Assembly (NCBI GenBank): GCA_024711415.1
Contig: JANJSW010000177.1
Location: forward strand, 1 to 11,709
Direction: 5' to 3'
Length of the DNA: 11,709 nt
From: Thermomonas sp.
GTDB lineage: Bacteria > Pseudomonadota > Gammaproteobacteria > Xanthomonadales > Xanthomonadaceae
The notes below the pieces were generated by a model. The model was not told the DNA's origin. It saw only the letters and a program-made list of their open reading frames with translations, and searched no databases. Below are positions 6,625 through 11,709 of this stretch, in pieces. The translations under genes and the position numbers were made by a program. Numbering within the stretch: position 1 is the stretch's first letter; each line of letters begins with the position of its first letter.

Positions 6625-6903
6625 TCAGCGGGTGGATTTGCGTGAGCGCGCGGCAACGGGTGCGACCGGCGGCGCCGGCTGGGCTTCCGCGGGCAGGCCG
6701 ATGCGCTGCAGGGCGCGGGTGGTGCCCAGCACCTCGATGGTGCCGCCGGCCTTGCGGAAGGCGTCCATGTGTTCGGCGATGCGCTCGCGGGTGAGCACGC
6801 CGCCGCGTTCCGCCGGCTTGCGGCCCTGGAACAGATGGCTGGTCTTGGTCGGGGGCAGCGGCTGCTGCGGTTGGCTTTCGGCTGCTTTCCTGGGTCGTGG
6901 CAT
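6625..6903 (-). CDS. Small hypothetical protein with an AGGTIEVLG motif
   Basis: This 92-residue protein has three parts. The N-terminus is Pro/Gln/Lys-rich and probably disordered (1-20, MPRPRKAAESQPQQPLPPTK). The core (35-69) contains GGVLTRERIAEHM, then DAFRKAGGTIEVLG and TTRALQRIG. The tail is Ala/Pro-rich and ends with basic residues (SRKSTR). The core looks like a helix followed by a short strand; R-I-A-E-x-x-x-A-F-x-x-x-G-G-x-I-E is a pattern remembered from other small gammaproteobacterial and phage-related proteins of unknown role. The start is set by a full AGGAGG (plus-strand 6909-6914) five bases before ATG 6903; longer in-frame starts lack a site. It is the first gene of a two-gene unit with the lysine-rich protein. 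No DNA-binding or catalytic motif can be named. Confidence 0.75.
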   Translation of the reverse strand: MPRPRKAAESQPQQPLPPTKTSHLFQGRKPAERGGVLTRERIAEHMDAFRKAGGTIEVLGTTRALQRIGLPAEAQPAPPVAPVAARSRKSTR

Positions 6904-7118
6904 GCGGGCCTCCTGTGGCTTGATGGCGTGAACGGACGGCGCGGGCACGTGCTCGCGACGTGTTGGAGGTGTGCCCCTCGCGGCGGCAAGCAGGCTTGAC
7001 GCGCGGATCTGCGCAGGATTTGCGGAGCCGCGCTGCGTTGATCGCGGCGGGCGCCCGCAGGGGCAATCGAAAGCCGCCCCGCAAGCATTGCAGGACGTGT
7101 GGAAGGGAGCGAGGCGCG

Positions 7119-7171
7119 CGACGCGCTGGCGTCGGACGGAACGCGCGATGGCGCGGGGGCCTTGCGCCATC
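7119..7171. repeat. Two tandem hairpins in the intergenic stretch
   Basis: CGACGC 7119-7124 pairs with GCGTCG 7129-7134 around a four-base loop. GATGGCGC 7147-7154 pairs with GCGCCATC 7164-7171 around a nine-base loop. All pairs are perfect. No T-tract follows on either strand, so a classical terminator is unlikely. A structured leader, a small RNA or a REP-like element are possible; none is supported further here. Confidence 0.45.
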
Positions 7172-7193
7172 CTACTCCAATGTGGCAGGGACC

Positions 7194-7205
7194 GCCATGC
7201 ATGGC
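7194..7205. repeat. 12-base perfect palindrome GCCATGCATGGC
   Basis: The site is a perfect 12-base inverted repeat, 77 bases upstream of the 90-residue gene. A dimeric regulator could bind it, but no second copy was seen in the window and no regulator gene is adjacent. Confidence 0.3.
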
Positions 7206-7268
7206 CCGAAATCCTGCGTGAAGATGCGCCGGGCCGGGCCTGCCGGAAAGCGCATACTCCAGAACCGC

Positions 7269-7274
7269 AAGGAG
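7269..7274 (+). promoter_or_regulatory. Ribosome binding site for the 90-residue gene
   Basis: AAGGAG, seven bases before ATG 7282, is among the best Shine-Dalgarno sequences in the window and confirms that this short frame is translated. Confidence 0.7.
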
Positions 7275-7281
7275 TGTCCGC

Positions 7282-7554
7282 ATGTCAAGCCATCAGATCG
7301 CGATGTTCACCTTCACGCTCGGGAAGGACGAAAGCATCGGGCCACACGCATTGCGCCGGTTGTGGTCGCAGGCCAGCGGAACAGGTGATATCGGCGTCAG
7401 CCGGAACGAGCCCGCCGAGGGCCAGCGCAACCGGCCGATCTACACCCTGTACGCGCCGCAGCAGCTGGGCGACCTGCGGGTGGTCGAGGCGCGGCTTCGC
7501 CACATGCTGGAAACCGCCCACCTCCACGCATCGCTGACCGCGCTCCACGTCTGA
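7282..7554 (+). CDS. Hypothetical 90-residue protein
   Basis: The protein starts MSSHQIAMFTFTLGKDESIG. A likely strand (5-12) is followed by a likely helix (PHALRRLWSQA), a polar Gly/Asn-rich middle (about 32-50, with ISVSRNEP-like loop character), a strand (PIYTLYAPQ), a helix (VVEARLRHMLETAHLH) and a final strand (SLTALHV). This alternation could be a small ferredoxin-like alpha/beta fold; that is a guess from the pattern. There is no signal peptide, membrane segment or cysteine, so it is expected in the cytoplasm. I do not recognise a family. AAGGAG at good spacing fixes the start. It is convergent with the alpha/beta-hydrolase gene, only 21 bases separating the stops, with no terminator visible between them. 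Confidence 0.7.
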   Translation: MSSHQIAMFTFTLGKDESIGPHALRRLWSQASGTGDIGVSRNEPAEGQRNRPIYTLYAPQQLGDLRVVEARLRHMLETAHLHASLTALHV

Positions 7555-7575
7555 GCGCGGCATCGGCGCGCGCGT

Positions 7576-9102
7576 TCACGCCCAGGCCGACAGCGCGATC
7601 TGCAGCGCCGCGCGGAATCCCTTCGCCGACGCCAGCGGGATCGAGAACGCCGACGGCGACTGCTGGGCGATGCCGATCGCCTTCTTACCCAATGCCAGCA
7701 CCTCGGCCTCGGTCTTGGGCCCGGTGGCCCAGTGCTCGTCCGCCCAGACATAGCGCAGCTTCCACTCGCCGCCCTCGTCCTGCTTGGCGAACAGCACCAG
7801 GGTGTTGCGGAACAGGTATTCGCCGGGGATGTGCTGCTTCAGGAACAGCGCGCCGTCGATTTCGTAGCCGGCGTTTGACACCGCCAGCTCGATCGAGAAC
7901 GCCACTTCGCTGCCAGCGGTGATCTTCGAGGTGTCCAGGAATACCGAGAACAGGGTGGGCGCGCGGGCGTTGCGGATCAGGTTGCCGTCGTTGTCGAACA
8001 ACTCCGGATATTGCCGTCGCACCGCGCTCTCCTGGCCCTTGGTGCGCGCGGTCAGGTCGTAGGTATAGGCGCCGCGCGGGGCCACCGTGGCTTCGATGTA
8101 GTACGACGATTCGATTTTCTTGCCGGCCTTGCGCGCGCGCTCGATCTCGGGCGGGAAGGGCAGCGCCTCGATATCCAACCTGCCGGTGGCGCACAGATCG
8201 CCAAACAGGAAGCGGGCGAGGTTCTGGTAGCCCTCCTCGGAATTGACGATGCCGAAGTAGCCGCTGTGGCTGCGGTGCACGAACGCACGCGGGGCGCCGG
8301 CCACGTAGGCGTTCTCGATCCGCACCAGCCCATCGCTCATCTGCCCGACGGCCAGCGAGGACAGGCCGTGCGCCACCGCGTAGTCGCGGCTGTTGGTGCC
8401 GACCAGGCAGAAGAAGCGCTCGGGTGGGAACCCCGAGTCGCCCAGCGTGTTGACCCTGTCCTTGGGCACCTTCAGGTACTTGGCCATCACCGGGCGGCTG
8501 AAATTGTCCATGTCGTTCATCGACAGGAAGCTGGGCACGTTGATGCCGCCCAGTTCGATGCCGTTGTGCGGGGTGGCGTAGGTGAACACCTTGTCCACCA
8601 GCGCCCGCACCTCGGCGCTGGCGACGTCCGGGTTCTGCAGCAGGCAGCGGCAGATCAGTCCGCCCATCGAGTGCGCGACCAGATATACGCGGAACGCCTT
8701 GCGCGCCGCCGCGTCGTTGCCGCAGACGCTGTCGCGCCGCTGCGCGACGCGCCGGCCGAGCGCCGCCGCTGCTTCGGGGATGGAGAGTGCCTTGCCGGCG
8801 CCGAAGGCGGGATCGGCCTCGTCGTAATAGCGGTGGATGACCACGCTGCGCGCGGGCAGCTTGTCGGCCTGTTCCGCGCCGGCGGCATAGACGTCCCGAT
8901 AGCCGTAGTCCTTCATCAACCGCACCAGCGGCGACTCGAACACGAACTTGACGATGCTGCCGTCCTGCGCCTGGCGGATCTTGGTGGAGCCGGCCTCGAA
9001 TCCCATGTAGGGCGTAGAGGTGGTCTGCACGATTTCGTCGCGCGTCATCGCATAGCCGCGGACGTAGATGATGGGGAAGAAGGGCCGTTCGATCCTGGGC
9101 AT
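7576..9102 (-). CDS. Cytoplasmic alpha/beta-hydrolase (lipase/esterase-like) with a C-terminal extra domain
   Basis: This 508-residue protein begins MPRIERPFFPIIYVRGYAM. The strand followed by a Gly-containing turn (RGYAM) resembles the oxyanion-hole region of PGAP1-like and class 2 lipases. The nucleophile elbow is VAHSMGG with Ser145. Asp257 in QMSDGLV and His279 in HRSHSGYFG come in the right order to complete a Ser-Asp-His triad, so ester or thioester hydrolysis is likely. Residues about 330-508 form a second part, rich in predicted strands (SSYYIEATVAP; VAFSIELAVSN; WKLRYVWADEHW), which I do not recognise; it may bind the substrate or a partner. There is no signal peptide and no membrane helix, which is unusual for a lipase. 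AGGAG at 9109-9113 is six bases before ATG 9102. Longer starts reach into the divergent promoter region and are rejected. The substrate is unknown. Confidence 0.85.
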   Translation of the reverse strand: MPRIERPFFPIIYVRGYAMTRDEIVQTTSTPYMGFEAGSTKIRQAQDGSIVKFVFESPLVRLMKDYGYRDVYAAGAEQADKLPARSVVIHRYYDEADPAFGAGKALSIPEAAAALGRRVAQRRDSVCGNDAAARKAFRVYLVAHSMGGLICRCLLQNPDVASAEVRALVDKVFTYATPHNGIELGGINVPSFLSMNDMDNFSRPVMAKYLKVPKDRVNTLGDSGFPPERFFCLVGTNSRDYAVAHGLSSLAVGQMSDGLVRIENAYVAGAPRAFVHRSHSGYFGIVNSEEGYQNLARFLFGDLCATGRLDIEALPFPPEIERARKAGKKIESSYYIEATVAPRGAYTYDLTARTKGQESAVRRQYPELFDNDGNLIRNARAPTLFSVFLDTSKITAGSEVAFSIELAVSNAGYEIDGALFLKQHIPGEYLFRNTLVLFAKQDEGGEWKLRYVWADEHWATGPKTEAEVLALGKKAIGIAQQSPSAFSIPLASAKGFRAALQIALSAWA

Positions 9103-9108
9103 CGCGCG

Positions 9109-9113
9109 CTCCT
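9109..9113 (-). promoter_or_regulatory. Ribosome binding site that fixes the hydrolase start
   Basis: AGGAG on the minus strand, six bases before ATG 9102. The frame is open 73 codons further upstream, but the conserved hydrolase fold begins right after this start. Confidence 0.7.
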
Positions 9114-9195
9114 GCGGTTTGGCCGCATGGTCGTGGTGGATCCCCCGACAGGTGAACGGCCGCCCAATCCGCAACCGGCCAGCGACGGACGGTGC

Positions 9196-9226
9196 TTGAC
9201 GCATGCGGTCGTTGCGCGCGTAGTCT
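9196..9226 (+). promoter_or_regulatory. Promoter for the secreted protein gene
   Basis: TTGACG (9196-9201) and TAGTCT (9221-9226) are separated by 19 bases, slightly long but acceptable. The predicted start near 9233 leaves a leader of about 25 bases before ATG 9258. This is the most complete -35/-10 pair seen in the window. Confidence 0.55.
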
Positions 9227-9257
9227 CGCCCACAGTCAGGCAAATCCAGGTGGCGAC

Positions 9258-9983
9258 ATGAAGGCGTTCGTACCGATCGGCGTAGTGGCGCTGTTGCTGG
9301 CATTGCCGGCCGCGGCGGCAAGCGGCATCAACGGCATCAACGGTTCGATGCCGGACCGCATTTCGATGAACGTGACGGTGGCCAAGCAGACCCAGGGCGC
9401 GACGTTCGGCGAGAAGGTCAACGCCGGCCTGCACGCCGCAGGCAGCGCGCTGGCGCAGGGCGCGACGTTGAAGATCGACATCGGCTGCGGCGGCGAGGCC
9501 TGCTTCATCGCGTTGCCGGGGGGTGACGGCGTGCGTGCGGACCTGGGCGCGCTGCGGATGTCGCCGCTGGATGCCGCGGGCCGGCAGGCGTTGTTGGGCG
9601 GCGCGCTTCCGGGCGGCAGCATCGTTTCGGCAGCGGTGTCATCGCTGGCGGGGCAGGGGGGCGGGGCCGCAGCTGCCTCCTACGCCGCCAGCGGGCGCAT
9701 GGCGGGACCTGCCGCAAAGCCGGTGCAGGAGGCTGCGCTTGCGCCGCTGCCCAGCCGGCGTGCTTCGGCTGGTGCCTTCGACATCACCCAGCCGCTGGCC
9801 GACGGCGACTATCTGCTGGTAGTGGTCGCAGAGCGCGCCGGCAGCGGGTTGAAGGACACCTTGAAGACGCAGGTGCGGGCTGCGCCGCCGAAGGTGAAGG
9901 TCGAGCTGGTGTTCAGCGTGCAGGGCGGCGTGCTCAAGACCAGGCACGATACCGCCAAGAACGCCGTCTCCAATATCCGCTGA
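9258..9983 (+). CDS. Exported hypothetical protein
   Basis: The 241-residue product has a typical Sec signal peptide: MKAFVP, a hydrophobic core (VVALLLALP) and an Ala-rich cleavage region, with likely cutting after residue 21 (AAA before SG). There is no lipobox cysteine. The mature part opens with a tandem GINGING, then a region with a repeated QGAT motif (46-49 and 67-70), and a pair of cysteines C77 and C82 that could form a disulfide in the periplasm. A Gly/Ala-rich linker (about 131-153) joins this to a C-terminal part with predicted strands (DGDYLLVVVAE; KVKVELVFSVQGGVLK). I recognise no family. ATG 9258 has AGG seven bases upstream and begins the signal peptide; an earlier in-frame start at 9192 would spoil it. 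It converges with the third GGDEF gene, only 13 bases between stops. Confidence 0.75.
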   Translation: MKAFVPIGVVALLLALPAAAASGINGINGSMPDRISMNVTVAKQTQGATFGEKVNAGLHAAGSALAQGATLKIDIGCGGEACFIALPGGDGVRADLGALRMSPLDAAGRQALLGGALPGGSIVSAAVSSLAGQGGGAAAASYAASGRMAGPAAKPVQEAALAPLPSRRASAGAFDITQPLADGDYLLVVVAERAGSGLKDTLKTQVRAAPPKVKVELVFSVQGGVLKTRHDTAKNAVSNIR

Positions 9984-9996
9984 CGCAGGCAGCGCC

Positions 9997-10839
9997 TCAG
10001 CGGCAAACGCGGCTGGCGTACATCGCCTTGTCCGCGTGCGCGAGCAGCGCTTCCGGGGTCTGGGCGTCGGCCGGGAAGGTGGCGATGCCGATGCTGGCGT
10101 GCATCTGCAGCGGGCCATTGCCCAGCGTGCACGGCACGCGCAGCTGCTGGCATAGTTGCTGCGCCATGCCGCGGGCATGTTCGGCGTCGCAGCCGGGCAG
10201 CAGCACCACGAATTCGTCACCGCCGACACGCGAGACCAGATCGACCTGGCGCACGCCCTGCTGCAGCCGCTTCGCCACCTCGCACAGGACGCGGTCGCCG
10301 GCCTCATGGCCGCCGCGGTCGTTGACCAGCTTTAATCCGGTCAGGTCGAGGTAAAGCAGCGACACCTGGCCCCGGCTTTCGGCCGCCTCCGCCAAGGCGT
10401 TGCGCAGCGCCTGCTCCAGCCGGCGGCGGTTGGCCAGCCCGGTCAGCGGGTCGTGGTTGGCGTGATGCTCCAGCTCGCGTTCGGCGCGCCGCAGTTCGCC
10501 GATCTCGCGCGCAACGCCGATGCGCAGGCGCTGTTCGGGCAACCAGTGCGCCGACCACAGCAGGTCCACGGCGTGGCCCTGCCGGTGCAGGTAGCGATTG
10601 CGGAAATGGCGCTCGCCGCCGCCCTCCATGAGGGCGCGGGCCTGCCGCAGGGTGGCGTCGCGGTCGTCGGGATGGATGAAGTCGAACAGCTGGCGGCCGC
10701 GCACTTCGGTGGCGGCGCGGCCCAGCAGGCGCTCGAAGGCGGCGTTGACGAACAGCAGGTGGCCGTGTTCGTCCACGATGCAGACCGCATCGGGCAACAG
10801 GTCCAGGACTTGCGAAAGCGGCGGCAGGCTCGGGGCCAT
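9997..10839 (-). CDS. PAS-GGDEF diguanylate cyclase
   Basis: This 280-residue soluble protein has one PAS domain (about 8-112; LPDAVCIVDEHGHLLFVNAA at 15-34 is the classic entry, and FIHPDDR follows at 54-60). A helical linker full of Arg/Glu (112-125) leads to a GGDEF domain (126-277) with NHDPLTGLANRR (128-139), GGDEF (206-210) and an I-site RQVD (197-200) exactly five residues before it. Product-inhibited c-di-GMP synthesis in response to a cytoplasmic cue is therefore likely. One oddity is the metal-binding stretch, which reads D165-L-T-G-L-K-L-V-N-D: the first Asp, the Lys and the Asn are kept, but the usual second Asp and Phe are replaced by Thr and Leu. There are no membrane segments. 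ATG 10839 has no clear ribosome site, yet it gives a complete PAS domain. It is divergent from deoC across 137 bases. Confidence 0.9.
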   Translation of the reverse strand: MAPSLPPLSQVLDLLPDAVCIVDEHGHLLFVNAAFERLLGRAATEVRGRQLFDFIHPDDRDATLRQARALMEGGGERHFRNRYLHRQGHAVDLLWSAHWLPEQRLRIGVAREIGELRRAERELEHHANHDPLTGLANRRRLEQALRNALAEAAESRGQVSLLYLDLTGLKLVNDRGGHEAGDRVLCEVAKRLQQGVRQVDLVSRVGGDEFVVLLPGCDAEHARGMAQQLCQQLRVPCTLGNGPLQMHASIGIATFPADAQTPEALLAHADKAMYASRVCR

Positions 10840-10873
10840 GGCGAACGGTCGGGCGTGGGCGATTGACTGTAAT

Positions 10874-10883
10874 GCAAATTTGC
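10874..10883. repeat. 10-base palindrome GCAAATTTGC in the divergent spacer
   Basis: A perfect, AT-centred inverted repeat in a GC-rich region, between the PAS-GGDEF gene and deoC. On the minus strand TACAGT (plus 10866-10871) lies next to it, so it overlaps or adjoins a possible promoter of the GGDEF gene. It could be an operator; only the position supports this. Confidence 0.3.
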
Positions 10884-10944
10884 CGGATCACGTGAGCTGG
10901 CGGCGAACTTGCCGCAGATCAATGTCCGGCGAGGTGGCGCGGCC

Positions 10945-10950
10945 TAGACT
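10945..10950 (+). promoter_or_regulatory. Possible -10 box for deoC
   Basis: TAGACT lies 26 bases before ATG 10977. It matches the style of the other -10 boxes here, but no good -35 is seen at 17 bases. TTGCCG at 10909-10914 is too far away (30 bases). Confidence 0.35.
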
Positions 10951-10976
10951 GGCGACGATCCGCAACCGGGCCCGCC

Positions 10977-11709
10977 ATGTCCTCCATCGAACCGTTCCCC
11001 GCCGCGCGCGTGCTCGGCCTGCTCGACCTGACCAGCCTGGGCGAAGACGACACGCCCGCCCGCATCCGCACCCTGTGCGCCGCGGCACGCAGCGCGCACG
11101 GGCTGCCGGCGGCGGTCTGTATCTATCCCGAACACATCACCACCGCCCGCGAGGCGCTGGCCGGCACCGCGGTGAAGGTGGCGACGGTGGTCAACTTCCC
11201 CGAAGGCGCCGACGACCCGCAGCGGATCGCGCGGGAAACCCGCCGCGCCATTGCTGCCGGCGGCGACGAGGTCGACATGGTGCTGCCCTGGCGGGCACTG
11301 CAGGCGGGCGACGTGGCGCGTGCGCGCGCCGGCGTGGATGCCTGCCGCGACGCCTGTGGGCCGGACATTGCGCTCAAGCTGATCCTCGAGACCGGCGAGC
11401 TGGGCACGCCGGCACTGATCCGGCAGGCCTGCGAACTTGGGTTGGATGCCGGGGTGGACTTCCTCAAGACCTCCACCGGCAAGGTGCCGGTGAACGCCAC
11501 GCCCGAGGCGGCGGCGGTGATGCTGGATGCCATTGCCGCGCGCGGTGGACGCTGCGGTTTCAAGGCCGCGGGCGGCATCCGCACGCTGGCCGATGCGCGG
11601 GTCTACCTGTCGCTGGCGCAGGAGCGGCTGGGTGCGGACTGGGTGACACCGGCGCGCTTCCGCATTGGCGCCAGCGCACTGTTCGATGCGCTGCTGGCCG
11701 AGCTGGGCG
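10977..11709 (+). CDS. deoC: Deoxyribose-phosphate aldolase, 3' end outside the window
   Basis: The frame runs from ATG 10977 to the right edge without a stop: 244 residues, against about 259 for the E. coli enzyme, so only the last few residues are missing. The enzyme cleaves 2-deoxyribose 5-phosphate to glyceraldehyde 3-phosphate and acetaldehyde, the last step of deoxynucleoside breakdown, in the cytoplasm. Class I aldolase landmarks are intact: D100 in GDEVDMV, the Schiff-base K164 in DFLKTSTGK, and the helper K196 in CGFKAAGGIRT, matching D102, K167 and K201 of E. coli DeoC. The opening LLDLTSLGEDDTPARI also fits the family. Only a weak GGG lies before the start. Other deo genes may lie beyond the edge. 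It is divergent from the PAS-GGDEF gene. Confidence 0.95.
   Translation, partial: MSSIEPFPAARVLGLLDLTSLGEDDTPARIRTLCAAARSAHGLPAAVCIYPEHITTAREALAGTAVKVATVVNFPEGADDPQRIARETRRAIAAGGDEVDMVLPWRALQAGDVARARAGVDACRDACGPDIALKLILETGELGTPALIRQACELGLDAGVDFLKTSTGKVPVNATPEAAAVMLDAIAARGGRCGFKAAGGIRTLADARVYLSLAQERLGADWVTPARFRIGASALFDALLAELG

Larger units (their letters stand above)
6904..7281 (+). other. 378-base divergent non-coding stretch
   Basis: No convincing gene lies here: open frames in it lack ribosome sites and have low-complexity Arg/Ala-rich translations. It should hold the promoters for the minus-strand small-gene pair and for the plus-strand gene at 7282, though no clear -35/-10 pair is visible on either strand. 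CATACT at 7253-7258 is a weak -10 candidate for the latter. It contains two hairpins (7119-7171) and a 12-base palindrome (7194-7205), listed separately. Confidence 0.6.

Noticed and set aside
6971..7537. Plus-strand open frame covering the 378-base spacer and overlapping the 90-residue gene
   Set aside because: The translation is Arg/Ala-rich without domain character and has no ribosome site, and it runs out of frame through the 90-residue gene, which has a strong one.
8011..9261. Plus-strand open frame of 416 codons
   Set aside because: Antisense to the hydrolase gene, whose triad and ribosome site show the real coding strand.
1..11709. CRISPR arrays, insertion sequences, tRNA or rRNA genes, phage genes
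   Set aside because: No spaced direct repeats, transposase motifs, cloverleaf folds or structural RNA signatures were seen.

Overview
This is a GC-rich chromosomal window from a gammaproteobacterium, most likely the Xanthomonadaceae/Lysobacteraceae group (Lysobacter, Luteimonas, Xanthomonas, Stenotrophomonas relatives). Pointers are the base composition, a DUF6164-type small membrane protein, a GDT1/TMEM165-type manganese exporter behind a yybP-ykoY riboswitch, many c-di-GMP genes, and promoters with -10 boxes such as TATCCT, TAGTCT and TAGACT. No mobile element, CRISPR array, tRNA or rRNA was seen, so it reads as core chromosome.

Layout. 1-735 (+) is the 3' part of an Amidohydro_2-type hydrolase. 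809-1174 (+) is a DUF6164-like protein with a promoter so close that the mRNA is probably leaderless. 1235-1406 is a Mn2+-sensing yybP-ykoY leader in front of a UPF0016/GDT1 cation exporter (1407-1985, +). Two minus-strand genes, probably one operon, follow convergently: PAS-PAS-GGDEF-EAL (5642 down to 3471) and a polytopic membrane GGDEF protein (3431 down to 2034). Divergent from them is a six-helix membrane protein (5825-6379, +). Next come two very small minus-strand genes with strong ribosome binding sites, 14 bases apart (6903-6625 and 6610-6404, the second starting at TTG), then a 378-base non-coding stretch with hairpins and a palindrome, a 90-residue unknown protein (7282-7554, +), and a convergent cytoplasmic alpha/beta-hydrolase (9102 down to 7576). 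A secreted unknown protein (9258-9983, +) converges on a third GGDEF gene (10839 down to 9997), which is divergent from deoC (10977 to the right edge, +), cut just before its end.

Two themes stand out. The first is c-di-GMP signalling: three GGDEF proteins, one with an EAL domain whose catalytic residues are all present. The second is manganese homeostasis: the leader can be folded by hand into a coherent switch in which the 3' strand of the aptamer-closing helix P1 has a competing partner downstream. No wholly new multi-gene system is evident. The least explained parts are the paired small genes, the duplicated membrane domain of the GGDEF protein, and the two-part hydrolase.
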